Assembly: GCF_040656415.1 (NCBI RefSeq)
Contig: NZ_JBFAMC010000002.1
Coordinates: 434,001 to 498,000, forward strand
DNA length: 64,000 nt
DNA from: Rhodococcus_F sp040656415
GTDB taxonomy: Bacteria > Actinomycetota > Actinomycetes > Mycobacteriales > Mycobacteriaceae
Direction: 5' to 3'
The notes beneath the pieces were generated by a model. That model was not told the origin of the DNA. It did not search any database and worked only from the letters and a program-made list of their open reading frames with translations. The position numbers and the translations under genes were made by a program. Positions 1-6,449 of this stretch are shown here, piece by piece (within the stretch, counting starts at the first letter, position 1; the number at the start of each line of letters is the position of its first letter).

Positions 1-54
1 CCCGCTGACCGACCTGCTCGAGCCGGACAGTCGCGCGGCAGCAGGTTGGATATG

Positions 55-711
55 TCAGCCCCGACGAACGCCGTAGAGCACGGAGTCACGGATGGTGACC
101 GATTTCCCTTCGGGGTTGAGCGCCTCGCGCGTCGGTTCTGCGCACACGAGGATTTCCCAGTCGTCAGGATCCAGCGCGGCAGCAATCTGATCTGCCGTGA
201 ACAGCAGATCTGGGAAATCGAATCTGCCTACGGAGGTTTGCAAGTCGGACGGATGGTGACCCACGATGAGGAGTCGCCCGCCGGGCCGCACTGCCGCTGC
301 CAAACGTCTGTGCAACGTTTGGCGGTCCGATGCGGGCACATGAATGAAGTGTGCAGACACGAAATCGAAGCGGTGGGAGGGGGATTCCCAGGTACGGAGG
401 TCGGTCTGCTTCCACGACGTGCGGTCCGCGATCTCGGCGCCGGCCTCCGCGGCCCGCGCGGCTGCACGGGTCAATGCGACCGGCGACACGTCCAACCCGG
501 TGACGTTCCACCCGCGGGAGGCTAGCCAGATGGCGTCGGCGCCCTCACCGCAGCCGACGTCGAGGGCGTTTCCGGGTGCGACGTCCACCAACCGTTCGAC
601 CAGGTGCGGATTGGGTTTCCCACTCCACACTGCTGGAGTCGAGTCGTATTTCGCATCCCAGAACTCCTGGCTGCAGAGAGTGGTCGCGTCCAGTGCATGG
701 TCCTGTGTCAT
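55..711 (-). CDS. Class I SAM-dependent methyltransferase
   Basis: A 218-residue cytosolic protein with a complete Rossmann-type methyltransferase core. The SAM-binding motif I is DVGCGEG at residues 51-57, followed by the acidic end of the second strand (GLDVSP) and a post-motif RPGGRLLIVGHH segment. The opening FWDAKYDS and the overall length resemble the TehB/thiopurine-methyltransferase-like group, often annotated as tellurite- or small-molecule methyltransferases. The substrate cannot be read from the sequence. The gene stands alone, reading away from the small secreted-protein gene upstream. I am confident of the fold but not of the substrate. Confidence 0.85.
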   Translation of the reverse strand: MTQDHALDATTLCSQEFWDAKYDSTPAVWSGKPNPHLVERLVDVAPGNALDVGCGEGADAIWLASRGWNVTGLDVSPVALTRAAARAAEAGAEIADRTSWKQTDLRTWESPSHRFDFVSAHFIHVPASDRQTLHRRLAAAVRPGGRLLIVGHHPSDLQTSVGRFDFPDLLFTADQIAAALDPDDWEILVCAEPTREALNPEGKSVTIRDSVLYGVRRG

Positions 712-774
712 GGCACCACTGTGAGTGAGCAGACCCGTGATCCGAAAATTCTATTGCCGAAATGGCAAAGAAAT

Positions 775-1083
775 TCAGCGGCTCTGGAACGTGAAGATGC
801 GGCAGCCTTTCATGTTCGCCGCCGCTACAACCCCGTCGGCTCCCATTTGATCACCCCGGGCGGCAAGGTTGTTGGCCAGAGTGGCTTGGTCGTCGCAGAA
901 GTCCTGATCGTCTGGGTCGAAAGGGGGGTTGCTGATGTATGTTTCGTCCTGCACTGCCACTGCGACCGGCGCGAGGCTGATGAGTGGAGCCACGACCGCT
1001 GCAATCGCAATCACGGCCGACGTCAGAGTGCGGCGAATCATCATCCTCCTTCGGCGTTCGCGAGGATTTGCCGTTAACACCAT
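775..1083 (-). CDS. Small secreted protein of unknown function
   Basis: A short protein with a typical Sec signal: a cluster of arginines, a hydrophobic alanine/isoleucine-rich stretch and an AVA-type cleavage region. The mature part is about 60 residues and contains two cysteines (DFC and KGC) that could form one disulfide. The longest start is given. The internal tandem ATG codons at about 1044 sit directly behind AAGGAGG and give a cleaner signal peptide, so the true protein may be about 88-89 residues. It resembles the DUF732-like small secreted proteins of mycobacteria in size, cysteine pair and DQxFC-like segment, but this is only a suggestion. Confidence 0.65.
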   Translation of the reverse strand: MVLTANPRERRRRMMIRRTLTSAVIAIAAVVAPLISLAPVAVAVQDETYISNPPFDPDDQDFCDDQATLANNLAARGDQMGADGVVAAANMKGCRIFTFQSR

Positions 1084-1152
1084 CCTGCACTGATTCGTAG
1101 CCGACCACCATACCCTGCAGGTGTAGGATGCGCGACAGCTCGTAGTGCGCGG

Positions 1153-1572
1153 TCACCGAACCTTCGGATCGGCTTCGTTCAAGACCTCTTGAACCCTGTT
1201 CGCGGCCGTGACCGGATTCTCGTGTTCCCAGATGCGTATCACGGTCCACCCGGCTTCTTCGAGTCGAGCGTCGGTGTCGCGGTCCCTTGTCACGTTACCG
1301 GCGAGCTTGTCGGCCCACCACTGTGCATTGTTCTTGGGGAAAGTAGCGTGCTGCGGGCAACTGTGCCAGAAGCACCCGTCCACGTATACAGCCACCATTC
1401 GGCGTGGAAATACCAGGTCGGCGCGCCGTCGGATGCCCTTCACCGGGGCTCGGTCCACGAAATAGCGGACACCTCGCCGGTGCAGTTCTCGCCGTAGCAA
1501 GAGCTCCGGTGCTGTGTCGCGTCGGCGCTGCGCCCGCATCCGGGCGCTGGTCGCGGGATCGGTGGCGGGCAT
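1153..1572 (-). CDS. vsr: Very short patch repair endonuclease (Vsr)
   Basis: A 139-residue T:G mismatch nicking endonuclease. It repairs the T:G mispairs formed when 5-methylcytosine deaminates. The family signature is clear: a RRADLVFPRRMVAVYVDG core with the catalytic Asp, the zinc-binding/active-site segment GCFWHSCPQH near residues 66-75, and the late WTVIRIWEHE motif. The ATG at 1572 starts the conserved domain; the open frame upstream overlaps the methyltransferase gene and is not part of this protein. It lies 26 bp downstream of the cytosine methyltransferase on the same strand, the usual dcm-vsr order, so the two are probably cotranscribed and the enzyme probably acts at that methyltransferase's sites. 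Confidence 0.93.
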   Translation of the reverse strand: MPATDPATSARMRAQRRRDTAPELLLRRELHRRGVRYFVDRAPVKGIRRRADLVFPRRMVAVYVDGCFWHSCPQHATFPKNNAQWWADKLAGNVTRDRDTDARLEEAGWTVIRIWEHENPVTAANRVQEVLNEADPKVR

Positions 1573-1598
1573 CGCTGGGCGTGGGACCGTCTGTGGGT

Positions 1599-2762
1599 CT
1601 ATGCCGCGGCCACGGGGAAGCCACCCATGCGGTCGAGGTGACTCTCGACATCGTCGATGAACCCGGGAACGAACCGTAGATTGCCCATCCGCGCACGCTT
1701 GAGGAAACCCGCGGTTGCCCGGGCGGACAGCAGCCGGGAGTACTCGAGGAAGCCGCTGAGGTCCTCGTACGGTTCTTGCACCGGCCACGTAGAGGTGTGG
1801 ACACGAAAGGCCTGACCGTTCCTGCCCCATGCGGCGACGGGCCAGGCATCCCCGGGTGCGAGTGGCGTCTCGATGCCCTGCTCGTACGCGTCGGATTCGA
1901 CTAGCCGTCGTCCGACCCACGAGGCCATCCGCACGCTCACGGCGTTGCCGACCAACTTCCACCGATGACTGTCGCGGAATCCGGGAACGAGCGCGGCAGG
2001 TGCGGACCAGTCCGGGTCGAAGCCCTGTAGACGCTCGGCATCCACGAGGCCGGGTGTCACGATCTCGCCCGATGGCAGTCTGACGGCAGGTGGGCTTGCG
2101 ATGCCGACAGAGGAACCGCCTTTGAGTGTGGGTACCGCGTTGACTGCCCAGCCGAGACCTCGGGTGCCCTCGGTCCAGTAGAATCCGCACGGAAACTCTG
2201 CAGGATCATCGACGACTCGTTCTCCCGCATCCTCGCCGAACAGGACTGCGCGCGGGTCTTCGGTGCGCGAGGCGAGCATCAGGACCCGCTGGCGACGCTG
2301 GGGGAGGCCGAAAGAGCGCGCATCGACCACCCGGTATGCCCATGTGTAGCCGAGGTCCTCGAGGGCGTCGGTGATGTGCCGCATAGCCGCCCCTCTGCCC
2401 AACTGCAGCATGAACGGAACGTTCTCGATCAGCAGCCAGCGCGGCCCCTTCTTGCGTTTGACCAACCGGAATACTTCGTCCACCAGGCCTGAGCGTTGTC
2501 CGGTGATTCCAGCGGTCCGGCCTGCCTGGGAGAGGTCCTGGCACGGAAAACCGGCGGCCACCAGTTCGATGTCCTGCGGAAGGGAGCGCAGCTTGGTCAC
2601 GTCGGAATGCACGGGAACGTCTGCGAATCGGGCTCGCAGAACCGCCTGGGCACCCGGGTCGATCTCGCACAGCATCTCGGTGTTCCAGCCGTACTCCTTC
2701 AGGCCTAACTCGAGCCCGCCGATACCGGCGAACAGGCCCACCATGCTCCCGGTTGACGTCAC
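1599..2762 (-). CDS. DNA (cytosine-5-)-methyltransferase
   Basis: C5-cytosine DNA methyltransferase of 387 residues. From the chosen start the motifs are: I GLFAGIGGLELGL (about 9-21), IV GFPCQDLS with the catalytic Cys (about 71-78), VI ENV (about 113-115), VIII QRRQRV (about 155-160), IX LQGF and X GNAVSV (about 272-277). A tail of about 100 residues follows motif X. I chose the GTG at 2762 because AAGGAAGG lies five bases upstream; a TTG at 2789 would add nine residues. The paired vsr gene follows and no restriction endonuclease gene is visible nearby, so it looks like an orphan methyltransferase. Its target sequence is unknown. Confidence 0.93.
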   Translation of the reverse strand: MTSTGSMVGLFAGIGGLELGLKEYGWNTEMLCEIDPGAQAVLRARFADVPVHSDVTKLRSLPQDIELVAAGFPCQDLSQAGRTAGITGQRSGLVDEVFRLVKRKKGPRWLLIENVPFMLQLGRGAAMRHITDALEDLGYTWAYRVVDARSFGLPQRRQRVLMLASRTEDPRAVLFGEDAGERVVDDPAEFPCGFYWTEGTRGLGWAVNAVPTLKGGSSVGIASPPAVRLPSGEIVTPGLVDAERLQGFDPDWSAPAALVPGFRDSHRWKLVGNAVSVRMASWVGRRLVESDAYEQGIETPLAPGDAWPVAAWGRNGQAFRVHTSTWPVQEPYEDLSGFLEYSRLLSARATAGFLKRARMGNLRFVPGFIDDVESHLDRMGGFPVAAA

Positions 2763-3000
2763 TGCACCCTTCCTTAACAAATAAGTCAACCAAGAACGTT
2801 ACTCGAGATCTGTACCGGCTTTGACCAACGACCCGCGAGATCTTCTCGAAGCGCCGTGCTACGGAAGGGAGCGCTCACGGTGGTGAAGCGGGTGTGCGTG
2901 GGAAGCCAGGGCTCCTGCGCGCAAAGGCCCGTGGCTACAGTTCCGCAGGCAAAGCAGGCCCGCTGCCACTGCAAAAGCGTTCGTCGCTTACCGTAGACGC

Positions 3001-3588
3001 GTGAGCATCCAAGAGTCCGGTGCCGCGACGTGGCCCGCAATATTGACTTGGCAGGCAGATAACGCTCCGCGCATGGAATCCGTGCGCGTTCAGCTCAACG
3101 GCAATCGCATCAAAGCGGCCGGCCGAATCGTCGGGGGTGCCTGCGACGAGCATCCGGCATTCAGTGCGTCCTATGATCTCGTCACCGATGAAAGCGGAGT
3201 CACCCGCCGATTGTCGCTGCGAACGGCCGTCGCGTCGGGTGAAAAGCAGATGTCGATCAGCCGGGACAACGAGGGCACCTGGATGGTCGAGCACGGCGTC
3301 AACCATCTGCGATCCAGGTTCGACGGCGCCCTCGATGTCGACATGGTGCTCAGCCCGTTCTTCAACTCCCTCCCCATCCGGCGGTACGGACTGCATTTCC
3401 GGTCCGAGGACGTCGAGGTCCCGGTGGTGTACGTCAACTTGCTGGACCTGCGTGTGGAGGGCGCCATGCTCACCTACAGCAGCCGACCGGACAGCATTCA
3501 CGTCCTGTCGCCGGTGGCGAGTTCGTCGGTGAGCATCGACCCCGACGGATTCATCATCAACTACCCCGGTTTGGCCGACCGGATCTAG
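3001..3588 (+). CDS. Putative glycolipid-binding protein
   Basis: A 195-residue soluble protein that I assign to the putative glycolipid-binding family (formerly DUF1089). The pattern includes a short WQ-type opening, a SYDLVTDESGVTRRLSLRT segment, W-rich recognition of the GTWMVEHG type, LDVDMVLSPFFNSLPIRR in the middle and a YVNLLDL...YSSRPDSI end. There is no signal peptide or membrane segment. The start is the GTG at 3001. It is divergent from the methyltransferase-vsr pair and convergent with tyrA. Function in the family is inferred from structural work on homologs; the ligand here is unknown. Confidence 0.75.
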   Translation: MSIQESGAATWPAILTWQADNAPRMESVRVQLNGNRIKAAGRIVGGACDEHPAFSASYDLVTDESGVTRRLSLRTAVASGEKQMSISRDNEGTWMVEHGVNHLRSRFDGALDVDMVLSPFFNSLPIRRYGLHFRSEDVEVPVVYVNLLDLRVEGAMLTYSSRPDSIHVLSPVASSSVSIDPDGFIINYPGLADRI

Positions 3589-3638
3589 TCGGCGATACCG
3601 CCTGCAAGTTGGCGTTGAGTCATCGGATTCGCACACCG

Positions 3639-4607
3639 TTAGAGGTGGTGGAGTCTTCCGCCTCGGCGACCCGCGTCGCGCATGTCGTCGATCCAGCCGT
3701 CTTGTCCGGGGGTGATCCCAGTGATCTCCCACGTCTCCTGGTTGTCGTACAGCGCGCGTGCCTGATGCCCGGCGTTGACAAGCGTTGCGGTCGACGACCG
3801 ATCCGACAATTCGGTCCGCGCATCCTGAAGCATCTCCAGAGCCTCGTCGAGTGCTACCAGTAGAGCATCCCGGTTGCCCTCGCACATGGCCTGGACGAGG
3901 CTCGGTGCGCTGCCTGCCACCCGGGTGCCGTCGCGGAACGAGCCTGCGGCGAGCCCCAACGCCAGCGGTCCTCCGTTGGCCCCGGCAACCGCGAGAGTTT
4001 CGGCCAGCAGGTGTGGGAGGTGGGAGATGCGGGCGACGGCCCGGTCGTGTTCGGCGGACTCCGCGGGGACGACGACGGAACCGCAGTCGAACGCCAGTTG
4101 GGCGACCTGCCTCCAGATTCCGGGGTCGGCGGAATCGTCAGTGCCGACCACCCATGCCGCCCCCCGGAACAGGTCGGCACTGCCGACACCCCAGCCGGAT
4201 GCTGACTTTCCCGCCATCGGGTGCCCGCCCACGTAGCGGTCGGCCAGTCCCTGGCGGGCCACCGCGGCGGCGATCTCCGCTTTGACGCTCACGACATCGG
4301 TGATCGAGCAATTCGGCGCGTGGAGGGCGATCGCGGTCAGAGTTGCGGTGACTGCCGGTGCGGGAACCGCGATCACGATCAGCGCCGACTCCGACGATGC
4401 GCGCTGCAGCACGGCAGCCAGGTCAGCGTCGGCGTCGAAACCATCGGCCCGGGCCGCGTCGACAGAAGCAGCGGATCGATCGTGGCCCCACGTGCGACGG
4501 CCCGCGCGATCTGCCGCACGCAGCACAGAACCACCGATCAATCCGAGGCCGACGACGCACACCGGAGGTGCGGAAGTGCTATTAGACACCCGATCAGGTT
4601 GGCACAT
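3639..4607 (-). CDS. tyrA: Prephenate dehydrogenase
   Basis: A 322-residue NAD(P)-dependent dehydrogenase of tyrosine biosynthesis, converting prephenate to 4-hydroxyphenylpyruvate. The N-terminal Rossmann motif is VVGLGLIGGSVLRA (about 17-30). A conserved GGHPMAGKSASGW segment carries the prephenate-site residues, and ISHLPHLLAETL lies in the helical dimer domain. The start ATG at 4607 puts the dinucleotide motif close to the amino end as expected; upstream in-frame sequence runs into the divergent gene. Only about 50 bp separate it from the oppositely oriented deaminase-associated gene, an arrangement remembered from mycobacteria (Rv3754 next to Rv3753c-Rv3752c). Confidence 0.92.
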   Translation of the reverse strand: MCQPDRVSNSTSAPPVCVVGLGLIGGSVLRAADRAGRRTWGHDRSAASVDAARADGFDADADLAAVLQRASSESALIVIAVPAPAVTATLTAIALHAPNCSITDVVSVKAEIAAAVARQGLADRYVGGHPMAGKSASGWGVGSADLFRGAAWVVGTDDSADPGIWRQVAQLAFDCGSVVVPAESAEHDRAVARISHLPHLLAETLAVAGANGGPLALGLAAGSFRDGTRVAGSAPSLVQAMCEGNRDALLVALDEALEMLQDARTELSDRSSTATLVNAGHQARALYDNQETWEITGITPGQDGWIDDMRDAGRRGGRLHHL

Positions 4608-4656
4608 TCGTGTGTGGACTTCATCTATCGTCACCAATCGGGCTACCGTTGCGCTC

Positions 4657-5196
4657 ATGGGTGCACAGCGCGCGGAAAAAAACGGCGCCACGTCGGATCG
4701 GGCAGAGGACCTGACGGGCTTCGGTGTCGCGGTGGTATACGAGGATGGCCGGTGGAAGGTCAAGGCGCTCACTCCCGCAGCCCTGACCAGCCTCAGCGTT
4801 GCCGAGAAGGAGCTGAAGGCTCTCCGCAGTACGGGAGCCCTATTCGGCCTGCTGGACGTCGACGACGAGTTCTTCGTCGTGCTGCGGCCCGCACCGTCGG
4901 GGACACGGCTGCTGCTGTCCGACGCCACCGCGGCCCTCGACTACGACATCGCCGCCGATGTCCTCGAGGCGCTCAACATCGACGTCCCGGACATCGACCC
5001 GGACGACCTCGACGACATCGAACCGTGGGGTGAGGGTGACTTGTCGCTGCTCTCCGACCTCGGCGTGCCCGAACCGGTTCTCACCGTGATCACCTCCGAG
5101 ACCGACCTCTACCCCGACGAGCAACTCGCGATGATCGCGCAGCGGCTCGGTTTCGACACGGAACTGTCGGGGGTCCTGGACAAACTTCCCCGGTAG
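4657..5196 (+). CDS. tRNA adenosine deaminase-associated protein
   Basis: A 179-residue acidic protein placed directly before tadA with only 8 bp between the frames. It matches the actinobacterial TIGR03941-type family named for this neighbourhood. Visible features are GFGVAVVYEDGRWKVKAL near the start, a middle FFVVLRPAPSGTRLLLSD segment and a very acidic DVPDIDPDDLDDIEPWGEGDL stretch. A role in tRNA A34-to-I34 editing is inferred only from its fixed linkage to tadA. The ATG at 4657 is chosen because the family begins just before the GFGVA segment; the upstream frame is antisense to tyrA. Confidence 0.85.
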   Translation: MGAQRAEKNGATSDRAEDLTGFGVAVVYEDGRWKVKALTPAALTSLSVAEKELKALRSTGALFGLLDVDDEFFVVLRPAPSGTRLLLSDATAALDYDIAADVLEALNIDVPDIDPDDLDDIEPWGEGDLSLLSDLGVPEPVLTVITSETDLYPDEQLAMIAQRLGFDTELSGVLDKLPR

Positions 5197-5204
5197 TTCG
5201 CTTG

Positions 5205-5663
5205 ATGACTCTCCAGGACGATGAGCGGATGATTCGTGCGGCGATCGAGGTGGCTCGTACCGCTCCCGAAATCGACGTTCCAGTGGGCGCTGTGGTCTTC
5301 GATGAGCACGGTGCAGCGGTGGCGCAGGGTGCGAATTCTCGGGAGGCGACGTCGGATCCGACGGCTCATGCCGAGATGATCGCCCTGCGGGCGGCGGCGA
5401 GGGTCTACGGCGACGGGTGGCGCCTTGAGGGGGCAACTCTGGCCGTGACGTTGGAGCCGTGCACGATGTGCGCCGGTGCGCTCGTCCTGGCACGGATCTC
5501 GCGTGTCGTGTTCGGCGCGTGGGAACCCAAGACCGGCGCGGTCGGCTCGTTGTGGGACGTGGTCCGGGACCGCCGCCTGACGCACCGCCCGCAGGTCCGA
5601 GGCGGGGTCCTCGAGGACGAATGTGCAGGCATTCTGGAGGATTTCTTCCAGAACCGGAGGTAA
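5205..5663 (+). CDS. tadA: tRNA-specific adenosine deaminase
   Basis: A zinc-dependent deaminase of 152 residues that converts A34 to inosine in the wobble position of tRNA-Arg(ACG). The first zinc ligand and catalytic glutamate are in the HAEM motif (TAHAEMIAL), and the paired cysteines are in EPCTMCAG. The C-terminal helices (RGGVLEDECAGILEDFFQNRR) match TadA rather than free cytidine deaminases. The ATG at 5205 directly follows a TTG and lies eight bases after the upstream stop, so the two genes are cotranscribed. A hairpin at 5702-5740 closes the unit. Confidence 0.94.
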   Translation: MTLQDDERMIRAAIEVARTAPEIDVPVGAVVFDEHGAAVAQGANSREATSDPTAHAEMIALRAAARVYGDGWRLEGATLAVTLEPCTMCAGALVLARISRVVFGAWEPKTGAVGSLWDVVRDRRLTHRPQVRGGVLEDECAGILEDFFQNRR

Positions 5664-5701
5664 TTCGGGTTCGGCCTGTTTGGGGCTGCGTAGAGATAGC
5701 A

Positions 5702-5740
5702 CAGCCCCTCACCGGAAGTGGAGAAGCCGGAGAGGGGCTG
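5702..5740. terminator. Hairpin between convergent tadA and secreted-protein gene
   Basis: A nine-base stem (CAGCCCCTC paired with GAGGGGCTG), extended inside by a CCGG/CCGG pairing, lies between the stop of tadA and the stop of the minus-strand gene. It can serve both convergent units. There is no strong U-tract, as is common in actinomycetes. Confidence 0.6.
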
Positions 5741-5754
5741 AACGAGACGTTGGA

Positions 5755-6267
5755 TCAGCTACCGAAGGCAGGGATCTCCGAGCTGCCGACACTGCCCAGA
5801 TCCAGGTCCGATACGAGGAGGACCTGGGGCTCGTTGAGGGTCGGAGCGTCGCCGACGTTCCACACTGTCAGGCACGCACCGAGGACGCCGTAATACCCGG
5901 GCTCGAGGTCGGGCACCGTGTAGGACTCCGAATCTCCTGGGTAGACGCCGAAGAAGGTCTCCGGCTTCGCGAGAGTCGGGTAGACGAGAACACCCTCGTC
6001 GAAGATCGTCCACGGGTCCTCGACGATGGCGGGAACGCTCGAGGCGTCGACGACCGCAGCATTGCAGTAGACGGCGCTGCCGAAGTTGTTCGGGTTGCTG
6101 ATCGAGATGTTGAGGGTTGTGCCAGTCGACGACGCGGTCACCTCCGCCGGCTTCACGTCGACGGGTCCAGCCGAGGCGGTGGTCGGTGCAGCGAGCGCCA
6201 CGGTGGCGGTAGCGGCCACGGTGGTCACGGCAGCGGATGCGAACTTCTTCATACGAGCAGCAGGCAT
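5755..6267 (-). CDS. Secreted protein of unknown function with Ser/Gly tail
   Basis: A 170-residue exported protein. The start ATG at 6267 has AGGAG about five bases upstream. A lysine-containing head (ARMKKF), an alanine/threonine/valine hydrophobic stretch and ASAG form a Sec signal of roughly 33 residues. The mature part looks like an Ig-like beta domain (GTTLNISISNPNNF..., two cysteines: YCNAA and GACLTV). It ends with LDLGSVGSSEIPAFGS. The architecture resembles the protein at 11623-12147, which also has two cysteines and a Gly/Ser tail. No catalytic motif is seen and the function is unknown. Confidence 0.75.
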   Translation of the reverse strand: MPAARMKKFASAAVTTVAATATVALAAPTTASAGPVDVKPAEVTASSTGTTLNISISNPNNFGSAVYCNAAVVDASSVPAIVEDPWTIFDEGVLVYPTLAKPETFFGVYPGDSESYTVPDLEPGYYGVLGACLTVWNVGDAPTLNEPQVLLVSDLDLGSVGSSEIPAFGS

Positions 6268-6449
6268 GGATTCTCCTGTGAGTCTTGCGCTGTTCCTGTA
6301 TCTGATCTTCTGCTATCGCCTTATTCGCCCGTTTCGTTAGGGCTGTACACCAGTGGTGTCGGTGAGGCAATCGTCACGCAAGGTAGCAGATCGATCGATG
6401 CGAGGGGCGTGTCGGCAATCCGCGCGCCTGTACAGGCGGCGAGTCGCGG

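Noticed and set aside
1573..2190. Open frame extending vsr upstream to 345 codons
   Set aside because: The added part lies in another frame of the methyltransferase gene. The Vsr domain starts at 1572.
2763..3000. Search for a restriction endonuclease partner beside the methyltransferase
   Set aside because: The 238 bp are non-coding and the next gene is a glycolipid-binding-type protein. No nuclease was found on either side.
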